A stretch of DNA of 60,447 bases from JBEKIK01 sp050013075 (GTDB lineage Bacteria; Planctomycetota; Planctomycetia; Pirellulales; Thermoguttaceae). Shown here piece by piece: positions 44,291 through 54,600 of this stretch (its first letter is position 1; every line of letters starts with the position of its first letter). The stretch lies in assembly GCA_050013075.1 (NCBI GenBank), contig JBEKFZ010000014.1:1-60447 (forward strand). Reading direction: 5' to 3'. Position numbers and translations under genes: made by a program. The notes under the pieces were generated by a model. The model saw only the letters and a program-made list of their open reading frames with translations, ran no database searches and had not been told where the DNA came from.

Positions 44291-44291
44291 G
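43327..44291 (+). CDS. IS630 transposase (two frames, -1 frameshift)
   Basis: The N-terminal part (43327-43665) is a helix-turn-helix region (LVAEKYGVSSSWVRRLKQRR, TVKELSRRLSIKVSRPTVQK). The catalytic part follows in the -1 frame from an A7 run near 43651-43657: AEQDRPDVAKRRATWRAG, then the DDE triad in FLDETW, VVLDNLSAHK and SPDFNPIENLFSKFK. Both halves are intact, so a slip at the A7 run would make the full protein. The stop codon TAG (44289-44291) is partly made from the target-site TA and the following G. An AAGGAGG site precedes the ATG. Confidence 0.85.
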
Positions 44292-45538
44292 TGGTCTGTC
44301 ACAACGAAAGTGTCGGGTATAGGCGTTTTAACTTAATTCGTGCATTTGCGGCGATGAATTGCCACTGGACTGGTTGCGCATGACGGTTTCCATCCTCCTC
44401 CCAAACTGCCACTTCCCTGCAAACGGTTTTGGCTTCCCCGATCCGACGATCGAGGCACTGCCGATTCATGATACCGATCATAATCTCGGCAACATTCAAC
44501 CAACTCCCGTGCTTTGGGGTGGAATGGATTTCCAGCTTTTCCACAATTTTCCTCGCCTCTTCTGGCGCAAAGGTCTCATACAGAGACGAAGGCGAGTGTG
44601 TATTGAGGTTATCCATCACCAGAACAATCTTCCTTGCTTGGGGAAAACGCACATCCACCAATTCGCGGATGGCATGCGCCCAGTCGGATTTGGTTTTTCG
44701 CGAGGTCACTTCCACGTGCCGCCAACCGGTCAGGGGCTCGCAAAACACAAACAAGTTGCATGTGCCGTTTCGTTCGTATTCGTAATCATATCGGGCCGGT
44801 TGGCCCGGCTCGACGGGCAGCGGGATTCGCGTTTCCGCAACCAGTTGTTTTCCAGCCTCGTCCATGCAAACTACGGGAAATTCGGGATCATAGGGTTGTG
44901 CGTATACTTCCAGGACGTCTTCCATCCGGTAGACGAATTCCGCGTTCTGTTTTGGAGGAATGCACCACTGTTTCTTCAACCAAGGCTTAAGTTCGTTTTT
45001 TTTAGCGTCCGTCGCACGGTCTCGTGGGAAACCGATTCCACCACCTCCAACTCCACCAACTTGTCGGCCAACAAACGCAGCGTCCAACGACTTCGCCCCT
45101 GGGGAGGCGCGCTGCAACACAACGCCACCAAGCGAGCTTCGGCCTTTCCGTCCAACAGAGGAGCAGTCGAGGAGGTATCCCGCTTTTTCTGCTGCAACGC
45201 CGCTTCCAATCCCTCTTCGACAAATCGGCGACGGAGGCGTTCCACCGTTCTGGCGGTGGTTTCCAGCGCTTGCGCTGCTTCCTCGTCGGACAGTGCCGGT
45301 CCCTCCTTTCCTTCGTCTACTTGGAGTAGGATTCGCGCCCACAACAATCTGTATGCCGCCGCCTTGCCTACTCGAACCAGTTTGCGCAGTTGTTCCCGTT
45401 CCTCGGGAGTCAGTCGTACAATATATCGTTTGCTCATCCCTCAACCTCCATGTCGGGAGAAACGCCCTGACAAGAGGATAAAGGATTTTCAAATCAGGTG
45501 CTACACCAACTCCACACTTTCGTTGTGACAGACTACTA
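44289..45538 (-). mobile_element. IS630-family insertion sequence, element 2
   Basis: About 1.25 kb. Both ends begin TAGTGGTCTGTCACAACGAA or TAGTAGTCTGTCACAACGAA, with matching continuing for 6 more bases. TA lies at each end inside CTAG (44288-44291 and 45536-45539). It abuts element 1 with a shared CTAG. The terminal repeats are unrelated to those of element 1, so the two are different IS630 lineages. Confidence 0.9.
44299..45437 (-). CDS. IS630-type transposase (two frames, -1 frameshift)
   Basis: The first frame starts at ATG 45437 (MSKRYIVRLTPEEREQL) and gives the helix-turn-helix part (LSDEEAAQALETTARTVERL). It runs to a stop near 44976. The second frame covers the DDE part: VVCMDEAGKQL, VLVMDNLNTHS and GSWLNVAEIMIG, ending LKRLYPTLSL. 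The frames meet at CTAAAAAAAACG (about 44995-45006 on the minus strand), where A AAA AAA is a canonical -1 slippery heptamer. All catalytic residues are present, so the element may be active. Confidence 0.85.
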
Positions 45539-45702
45539 GCAAGGCGGCAAGCCGGTTTCGCAACCCAACTTATTGCATGTCATCGTTATTGAACAGGACG
45601 AAATAGTGTTACAGGCATTTTTTCGAGATTTTTGGGATTTTTCATTAGGTTTAATATTCCATGTAAATATAACGGTAGGGAGATTGTATATATTTACAAC
45701 GA

Positions 45703-46281
45703 ATGTTCACAATAATGGTAGTCTATGCAAACTTGTGGGGGATGCCGGTGGAGGACATTAAGGATAATCAAGGCGCCGTGTTTGTTGAATTGCTTACCCA
45801 GCATCAGCGCACATTGTACGGTTATATTTTTACTTTGGTCCATAATTCAACAGACGCGGATGACATTCTTCAGGAAACTAATTTAGTTCTTTGGGATAAG
45901 CGCCTTGAATATAAATTGGGGACAAATTTCATGGCCTGGGCTTGTCGCATCGCCTATTTTAAAGCACAAAACTTTCTGAAGATCAAAGGCCGAAGTCGCG
46001 TTTGTTTTAATGAAACCCTCTTAGCCAAGCTATCGGATTTGCAGATCGATCGTTCTGAAGTGCATACGATCAATTCTGCGATGTTGGTCTATTGCTTGGA
46101 AAAACTTTCCGCGACAAGCCAGCATTTACTGAAACTGTGCTACGACGGAAGTTGCAGCATACAAGAGGTGGCAAAACAACTGGGGCGGCCTGTCGGCAGC
46201 ATCTACAACACCTTAAGCCAAATTCGCCTTAAACTATGGAAATGCATTCGAAACGCCCTTAAGGAGGAGGGTTCTCTATGA
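45703..46281 (+). CDS. ECF sigma factor (Rhodopirellula/Verrucomicrobium type)
   Basis: A 192-residue RNA polymerase sigma factor. Region 2 is FVELLTQHQRTLYGYIFTLV with DADDILQETNLVLWDK and NFMAWACRIAYFKAQNFLK. Region 4 has EKLSATSQHLLKLCYDGSCS, IQEVAKQLGRPVGSIYNTLS and QIRLKLWKCIRNAL. The start is ATG 45703, but MPVEDIKDNQ at 45742 with GGGGG just upstream is an equal choice. It overlaps the next gene by 4 nt (ATGA), so sigma factor and FecR-like protein are translationally coupled. It likely directs the genes that follow (inference). Confidence 0.92.
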   Translation: MFTIMVVYANLWGMPVEDIKDNQGAVFVELLTQHQRTLYGYIFTLVHNSTDADDILQETNLVLWDKRLEYKLGTNFMAWACRIAYFKAQNFLKIKGRSRVCFNETLLAKLSDLQIDRSEVHTINSAMLVYCLEKLSATSQHLLKLCYDGSCSIQEVAKQLGRPVGSIYNTLSQIRLKLWKCIRNALKEEGSL

Positions 46282-47927
46282 TGTCCTTTCCAGAAAATAT
46301 CAATCCTCGGATATTGACTCTCACTAATGCCGTCTGCAATAACACAATCTCCCAGCAGGAAATGCGAGACTTGGAATTATTGCTGGACGCCGATCGCAGC
46401 GCGCAGGAATTTTACGTCGACTTCCTCACTGTCAACGCCGAAATTCTGTGGTTGTTCAACGCTAAGCAGCGCGGCATGATGTTCTCAAAATCCCAAGTAT
46501 TTTCGGCCCCTGTGGAAGCCCCCCCCAACCGCTCTCCCATTCCGGGTTTTTTGGGGAATTTTGTCGATTATCTCAATCATCACTCCCCCCTCTCTTACAT
46601 CTTGCTCGTTGCGGTCTTTGGCATGTCGCTTTTGGCGACTACATATTTGCTAACCACTCTGCAATCCGGCAAGATGTCGGTGGAGTCGGAATTCGTAGCA
46701 CAAATCACGGTCATGAAAGACTGCCAATGGTCTCAATCAATAACGCAGCCCACTGAGATGATGCCCTTGCAGGCAGGCCAGCAATTGCAGCTCGAAAAAG
46801 GAATCGCTCAAATCACATATTCCAACGGGGCCATGGTACTGATCGAAGGGCCGGTTTTCTTTACCGTGGATTCGCCAAAGTCCGGTTTTCTTAGTCTGGG
46901 CAAACTGACTGCCCTGGCAGAGGCCGAAAAATCGCGGCAATTCGCCATCCTTACGCCCGACGCCCGATTCGTGGATTTGGGCACCGAGTTCGGCGTGAGG
47001 ATCGACAATAAAGGCCGTGCCGCGGTCGCCGTTTTCGCGGGCAAAGTCAATGCCGAAGCCAAACGGGCCGATGGTCGTTGGACCACGCCGGTTTCGCTCC
47101 ACAAGGGCCAGGCGGCGGTTTGCGAAGGAACGAAGTTTATTTCCCAAGTTGCTTCGCGAAGCGATTTCCCCGCGCTACACCCGCTGCTGCCGCCGGCGCC
47201 GTCGTACCAGCGTTGGCTGGATGCCAGCCGAGAGTTGCAACACCGCCAGGATTTGCTGGCTTATTATGACTTCCAGCCCGACCCGAACAATCCCAGAGTG
47301 CTACTGAACCGGGCATTGACCGGAGCGGGGCTGAATGGCGAAATTCAAAATGCCACTTGGGTCGAAGGCCGATTTTTTGAGAAGAAAGCCCTAGAGTTCA
47401 TCTCCGCAGACGCGGGCGTGCGAGTGAATTTGCCCGGCGAGTATCGGCAACTAACAGTGATCGCCTGGTTAAGCAGCAAGCGGTTGGCAAATAAGTACAA
47501 CGGAATTTTGATGTCCGACGACTGGGGGCAAGACAAAAAATTGCATTTCCAGCTTCTAGAAAGCGGGCAAATAATCATGGATGTTTGCGGCCAATTAACC
47601 AAGTGGGAAAATGGGCATGACTACTATTGTTCCTCCAAGGCCGTTCCCGCCGATTGCCTCAACCGCTGGTGCATGATTGCCGGGGTTATCGACACGCCGA
47701 ATCAAACTTCCTTGTACCTTAACGGCGAATACTTCGAGACGCTCAAATCTGCGCAAATTCCCGCCGTCCAGATCGGTCCGGCGATGATCGGCGTTTGGGA
47801 CAAGGGGAACTTCCCTGACCAGGATATTATTCGCAACCTTTCAGGCCGGCTGGACGAACTTATGATTTTCCGAAATGCCTTGACCGCGGAGGAAATTAAA
47901 CAAATTTATGAATCCAGCAAGCCCTGA
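46278..47927 (+). CDS. FecR-like anti-sigma protein with LamG domain
   Basis: A 549-residue membrane protein. Residues 1-85 are a cytoplasmic helical region (LEMRDLELLLDADRSAQEF type, here QQEMRDLELLLDADRSAQEF). One membrane segment lies at about 105-127 (LSYILLVAVFGMSLLATTYL). A FecR domain covers 150-290 (VLIEGPVFFTVDS, FAILTPDARFVDLGTEFGVR, AVFAGKVNAEA). A LamG/concanavalin-like domain covers 330-545 (LLAYYDFQPD, LTVIAWLSS, TSLYLNGEY, GRLDELMIFRNALTAEEIKQ). This is a known planctomycete anti-sigma design that binds its sigma factor and may sense glycans outside. AAGGAGGAGG lies 7 nt before the ATG. Confidence 0.9.
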   Translation: MMSFPENINPRILTLTNAVCNNTISQQEMRDLELLLDADRSAQEFYVDFLTVNAEILWLFNAKQRGMMFSKSQVFSAPVEAPPNRSPIPGFLGNFVDYLNHHSPLSYILLVAVFGMSLLATTYLLTTLQSGKMSVESEFVAQITVMKDCQWSQSITQPTEMMPLQAGQQLQLEKGIAQITYSNGAMVLIEGPVFFTVDSPKSGFLSLGKLTALAEAEKSRQFAILTPDARFVDLGTEFGVRIDNKGRAAVAVFAGKVNAEAKRADGRWTTPVSLHKGQAAVCEGTKFISQVASRSDFPALHPLLPPAPSYQRWLDASRELQHRQDLLAYYDFQPDPNNPRVLLNRALTGAGLNGEIQNATWVEGRFFEKKALEFISADAGVRVNLPGEYRQLTVIAWLSSKRLANKYNGILMSDDWGQDKKLHFQLLESGQIIMDVCGQLTKWENGHDYYCSSKAVPADCLNRWCMIAGVIDTPNQTSLYLNGEYFETLKSAQIPAVQIGPAMIGVWDKGNFPDQDIIRNLSGRLDELMIFRNALTAEEIKQIYESSKP

Positions 47928-48640
47928 GGGAGGAGAAAAAGTATTAACAACAGCGAGGCGGGAAACCGCGCATCATCAACGGAAAACAATAAAAAAATTA
48001 TGAAGAAGGGCCGGATCAGAGAAGAGATAAAATTTGCTTCAGTTCAACATTAGTTTTACATATTAATTGAAAGAGGCATCCATCGAACATCGGCTGAACG
48101 CTTTTCAGTCCATTTGGACCATTCGCTTGTCCGATTGTGGTCATACTTGTTCGCAAGTTATCGAAAAGCAAATCGACCAAAACCTGTGAAATTATTTTTA
48201 CTTCCATTAATGACTGACGTTTTTCGAGAAAGAAAGGAGATTTTGGCATGAATATGCGTTTGCCTTGAAGCGGTGAAATGCGATAAATCCCGATGTTCCC
48301 GGCATCGACTTATCCAAGCCGCCGCTGACAGCCGACGCAATTATCCACAAAGTTGGATCATCACCCAGTAACTAGCAGGCACGTCCTCGCGGCCGATCGC
48401 CGATCGGTGGACGTACTTTGTCGCCGGTTTTATACACCTGGGACATGCCAACATTATTTATAGAAATAGAAGAAGGCCGAATTTGATCAAAGACAGCTTG
48501 TTTTGGCGTATTGATTTTTGAATATGTTGGCAGTTGATCACATTCGCTAGGAATTCGCTAGGAACGTGAAAAGGCATTGAAAACATTGTTCGGAGTATCA
48601 CCCGTATTTACTTTTTACCTTTTTGAAAGGACAATGTCCT
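47928..48640. other. Long leader region before the giant repeat protein gene
   Basis: 713 bp with no dispersed repeat and no convincing gene. A minus-strand open frame of 77 codons (48016-48249) has no recognisable feature and no good ribosome site. The region probably contains the promoter and leader of the giant gene, perhaps recognised by the ECF sigma factor. AAAGGA at about 48626-48631 is the likely ribosome site. Confidence 0.5.
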
Positions 48641-51600
48641 ATGATGCGGCAATTGTATGATTCGCACTTAAACAAATATTTTATTGGATTATTGATTATC
48701 AGCATCTGCCTTTTCACGGCAGCGACCTCACGGGCTGTTTCTTATTATTGGGACATTAACGGCACGGCCCCCGGCAGCGGCGCTTCCGGTACGACCGGCG
48801 GCAACTGGACAGACAGCTCTTGGGACGACACCGCCGATGGCACGGGCACGATCGGCACTTGGGTCGCCGGCAGCGACGCCGTGTTTTCGGCCGGCACCGA
48901 CGGCACCGGCACCTTTACCGTGGCCGTGGTGAATTCATCCACCAGCGTCCGCAACATCACCGTCGAGGAAGGCAACGTCACCCTGGGCACCAGCGGCGAC
49001 TTCATCCTTTCCGACGCGGCGACCTGGGGCGCGGCATCCGGCGCCAGCCTGACGGTCACACGAGCCATAAACAACAACGGCAACCTGTTCACCGTGGACA
49101 CCACCGGAAACACAGCCATCTCGGGCGTTATCTCCGGCTTGGGCGGCCTGACCAAATCAAGCGCCGGCACCCTTACTCTCAGCGTCTCAAACACCTACGG
49201 CGGCGGCACGACTATAAACGGCGGTACGTTGAAGATCACCAACGCCGCCGGTTTTGGCACCGGCGCCGTTGCCATCGGCGGCACCGCCACGGCTTTACTC
49301 AACGCCGGCAACGTGACTTATGCCAATGCCTTTACCGGTGTCGCAGGCAGCACGATTAACATAATAACCGCTGCCGGCGATGCTTATCTCACCGGCAACA
49401 TGAGCGGCTTTACGGGCACGTTGGACCTGAACCTGAGTGCATCGGGCGCCAACAAGGTCCGCTTTACCACCACGCAGCCGAATCTTATCTCCAGCAGTGC
49501 CACCATCAAGGTCGAAAGCAGCACCACGCTCTATCTCAACCAAGCTCTCACCTACGGGGCCAGCATTAATCTATATGGCGCGGGCAATTCCGAAAGTTTG
49601 GGTGCTCTGCGCATGGAAGCGAGTGCGAATCAGACGGGCTCGGTCACCTTGTACGCGAATTCTTACATTGGCGCCAACAGCACCGCCGCAACCATTAGCG
49701 GTATTATCAAGGAAAGCGGCGGATCTTTTGGCTTCACCAAGCAGGGCAACAGTACGCTCACCCTATCCGGCGCCAACACCTACACCGGCAAGACCACCAT
49801 AACGGGCGGCATTTTAAGCGTCGCTAGCGTCAACAGCGTTAGCGGCGGCGCTCTAAGTAGCAATCTGGGTGTGCCGTCGTCCGTTGCCAACGGTACGATT
49901 GACATGAACGGCGGCATCTTGCAGTACACCGGCGTGGGCGAAACCACCGATCGTGTGCTCAATCTATCCGGTACCACCGGCGGCGGGGGCTTTTACCAAA
50001 GTGGCGCGGGATTATTGGCTTTCTCGGCCGCCAACCCCCTTACGGTAACCGGCTCGGGCAACAAAACATTCACTCTCGGAGGCACGACCAATGCTATCTG
50101 GGCCTATACCGTCCCGAACGGCCCGACTGGTCAAACTTCCCTATCCATGGTCGGCTCCAACACTTGGACTTTTTCCCCTGCCACGTCCGGTTTCACCGGC
50201 AATTTGTCCGTGAGCGGCGGCACTTTAAACTTCAATACCACGGCCGCGCTCAGCCCGGCTTTTAACTATGGCAATATTAACGTCACAGGCGGCGGCACCC
50301 TGAATGTAAACGGCACGCTTTCAATGGGAAGCAGTTCCACCGGCGTCAATGGTTATTTTAGCATAGGCAGCACCGCCGGTATTGGCACCGTTGTAATTAA
50401 CAGCGGCGGCACCCTCACGTTTGCCAACGCTACCGGTGATCCGAATTCTATTCTCGGCCAACAGACCACAACCGGCACCAGCATTATTAACGTGAACGGC
50501 GGAACTTTTAATATCGATGGTAACATGGGCTTTGCCATAGCGAACAGCGGCGGCAGCGGAACTTTAACCATCACTGACGGTGTAGCCACTATCTTGGCCG
50601 GCACCGCGTCTACCCAACAAGGCCTTATCGCGATGGGAAGGGACAGCACCACTTCCGTCGGCACGGTCAATCTTAACGGCGGCACGCTGGCCACCAGCCG
50701 GTATTTTGCGTGCGATACTAGTTCCGCAACTGGTTCGGGTAGCGCATATATCAATTTCAACGGCGGCACGCTAAAGGCGCTCGCCGGTCAAACCGACTGG
50801 CTGCAATCTTCGACCAGCGGAAATAATTTGCCTATCACCGCCGTAACGGTATTAGACGGCGGGGCCAAGATCAACACGAACGGCTTCAACGTGACGATCA
50901 ACAACGTCCTAGCCAACGGCGGCGCGGGTGGCTTGAATAAATCCGGTTCTGGAATCCTGACGCTCACCAACGCAAGCACATACATCGGCGCAACCACGGT
51001 GAATGCCGGCACGCTGCTCTTGGGCTCCTCCGGCTCGATCAACAACAGCAGCGGCATCACCATCAACGGCAGCGGCGCGAAACTGCTGCAAAATAGTTCT
51101 ACCGCCATCTCCCCGACCGTAACCGTCACCAACGGCACGTTCGGCGGCGCCGGGACGGCCAACACCGTGGTGGTGAATGATGGGGGCAATGGAATCATTA
51201 CCGCCAGCAACGTCAGCTATAATGCGTTGTCAATCGGCTCGCTGACCTTCAACGGCGCGGGCGCGATAAGTCTGACTATCGACCAGTCCACCGACTATCA
51301 GGCTCTTACCGCCACAACCCTGACGACCGGCGCGGTCAACACGTCCGGCAAGGTTTCACTCAACGCCTCCACCACCAGCTCCAGTTGGGCCCCTGCTACT
51401 TATAAATTGATATACTATTCCAGTCTAGGCGGGGTGGGATATAGTGCTTTTCAGCCTGGGACTGTAACGGGTCTCAGCAACCGCCAGAGCGCCACGTTCT
51501 CGAATGACACCGACAATAAATATATCAAGATGACGATTGCCGGCGACGTTCCCAAGTGGACCGGTTTGGTCAACGGAAACTGGACGACGACCGCGATTAC

Positions 51601-54600
51601 GCCCGTTGGCGGCAACACAAACTGGAAGCTGATAACGGCCGGCACGGCCACGGATTTCATTACCGGCGACGTGGTTACGTTCGATGACTCGGCCCCGACG
51701 GCTGGTGGTACGACCAACGTCACCATTTCCGACGCCAACGTCGGGCCTGCGAGCGTTACCTTCAACAACAGCTCCTCCTATACTTACGCGATTAGTTCGG
51801 CCACTGGGACGACATACGGCATTGTTGACTATGTTAAATCCGGCATCACTTATCCCACCACCCTGCTCGTAGAGGGCGGTGGCGCCGTTTCCCTAAACAG
51901 CACCAACGCCTACTCGGCTGGAACGACCGTCAGCGGAGGCACGCTCAACATCAATAACGCTTCCGCCATCGGCACCGGAACGTTGACTCTCGACAACAGC
52001 ACTACGTATTATTCCGCTTCGCTCGACTGCACCAAAACCGGGGGCATTACCCTGACGACCAACAACCCGCAGGTCTGGAACACCAACTTCACCTTCGTCG
52101 GCACCAACAACCTGAACCTCGGCACCGGCGCGGTAACGTTGAACGCAAGTCCCACGATCACCGTAAACGCCGGCACGCTCACCGTGGGCGGCGTGATCAG
52201 CGGCACAGGGTATGGCATTACCAAGGACGGCGCGGGCACAATGGTACTTACCGGCGCGAACATCTATTCCGGCAATACCACGGTGAACGCGGGCACGCTG
52301 ACGGTGGGTCCGGGCGGCTCGATCAACAGCTCGGCGAACGACAGTAGTAACATAACCGTCGCCGGCGGTGCGGCCTTCAACATGAACGGCGGCAACGTGA
52401 CCCTCGGCAATGGCAGTTACCCCAACAACAATATAGTCATGAGCGCGGACAACTCGGCGTTTAATATCGCGTCGGGCACGCTCACGTGCACATCAGGCAA
52501 CCCTACTTCAAATTGGAACCAAATCCGGGGCACGTTTACGCAAACCGGCGGCTCTTTCATAACCAACGGCTTTAGCATGTCGGACTTGTCCGGCTCCATA
52601 ACCACCTACTACTTGGGCGGAACCGGCACGATGTCGGTCGGACAAGGCAAGTGGGCCAGCTTGTCCGTCGGTGGCCGTGGCATAGCCAGCTTTTACGTGA
52701 GTGGATCCGCTTCGCTCACCGTCACTGGGGACACGAAGCCAAGTAACACTAGCGCCAACCAGTTGGTCGTGGGGGGTGTATGGGGTGCTGATGTCGGCAC
52801 CTACTTGTTTGTGCAGCAGGGTGGGACTGTTACGACCAACGGATTGGAAGTGGGGACTCTCGCCACAGGCAGCGCGAGCGCACCGGGCGTTTACTTCCTC
52901 AACGGCGGCACACTGATCACCAGCACCCTGACAAAAGGTGGAACGGGCACCGGCACTCTGAATTTCGGCGGCGGCACCCTTAGGACCGGCACGGCCTTCA
53001 GCACCGAATCCGCCCTCACCACGAACATCAACGCCGGCGGCGCCACCATCGACACCACGGGCGGCGATCTCACCTGGAGCGGTGTTCTGGCTGCCGGCAC
53101 CACCGGCAACGCCGGCTTCACCGGCCTTACCAACACCACCGGTGTCTACACCTCCATACCCACGGTGACATTTAGCAGTCCCTCCAGCGGTACAACCGCT
53201 ACTGGCGTCGCCAGACTCAACCAGGCCGGCCAGGTCTTCGATATCGTTATCACCGATCCCGGCAGCGGATATACGGCGGGCCCGACAATTACCATCTCCG
53301 CGCCAGCCAGCGGCGATGCCGCCACGGCCACCGGCACCCTCATCGCCGGTCCAGGCGGCCTCACCAAGATCGGCGTAGGAACGCTGACCCTCACCGCTTC
53401 GAATACATACGCGGGTCCCACCACGGTGAGTGTTGGTAAACTGCTCCTAAGCGGCACCGGTGCGATCAACACCAGCAGCGGCATCACCATCAACGGCAGC
53501 AGCGCGAAGTTCGTGCAAAACAGTTCACTTCCGGTCTCTTCGACCGTGACCGTCACCACCGGCACGCTCGACGGCACCACGACGGTCAACACCGTGGTGG
53601 TGAGTGCGGGAACCGGTGGAATCGTCGCCAACGGCGATGGCACCACCAGTCCGTTGACGATCGGCTCGCTGACCTTCAACGGCGCGGGCGCGCTAAATCT
53701 GAACACCGCGGGCTCGGTTGCGCTTATTACCACCACCTTGACTACCGGCGCAAGCGCCGGTTCCATCACGCTGAACGCCACCAACTCCAGTTGGATCAGC
53801 GGGACGGTATATGATTTGGTTAGCTATGGCACTCTCGATGGCACGGCGAAGTTTTCGGCCTTTACGAAGGGAACCATTACAGGCCTCACCTCCCGCCAAT
53901 CCGCGACGCTAACGAACCCGACCGGCTATATCGCCTTGTCGATTGCCGGCGACTTTCCCGTGTGGACAGGCGCCAAGAGCGGGAACTGGACGACGGCCGC
54001 GATCGATGATCCCAAAAACTGGAAGTTGTACACCGAAGGCACAAAGACCGATTTCATCGCAGCCGATACGGTGTTGTTCGACGATAACGTCGGCTCCGGC
54101 ATCACGGCGGTGGTCATCTCCGACGCCAACGTGGCGCCAACCAGCACCACATTCAATAACTCCAACAAGAGCTACACCATCTCTAGTTCCAGCACATACG
54201 GCATATCGAGCGGTTACCTGCTGAAAAATGGCACCGGAACCGTTACTATCAGCACCAACAATACCTACACCGGCGGAACCACAGCCAATGCCGGCACGTT
54301 GGTTTTTAGCGGCAATAATAACTTCGGTTCGGGCGTTATGACGGTTAGCGGCGGAACTGTGACGCTCTCCGGCACTAACTCCTGGTCCGGGAATACCAGC
54401 GTGAGCAGCGGCTCGCTGAGTTTGTCGGGTAGCAATACCATTTCAGGCGGCGCGATCACGGTGACTGGCGGTTCGCTGAATTTGGCTAACACCGCCGTTT
54501 CAGGCACTACCGCGGTGAGCGGAACCGGCTTGCTGGTTTTATCATCTACCGACACCATCGGGACGAATACCGTGACGGTGAATGGCGGTACATTGGACCT

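Noticed and set aside
44359..45528. Long plus-strand open frame across IS630 element 2
   Set aside because: It is the antisense of the transposase and lacks any family motif.
41546..45538. Integrative island bounded by tRNA-Arg repeats
   Set aside because: No second copy of the tRNA end was found in the remaining 15 kb, and the integrase lies on the 5' side of the tRNA. An island remains possible but is not supported here.
48016..48249. Minus-strand open frame of 77 codons upstream of the giant gene
   Set aside because: No ribosome site, no recognised motif, and the opposite direction to the surrounding module. Treated as chance.
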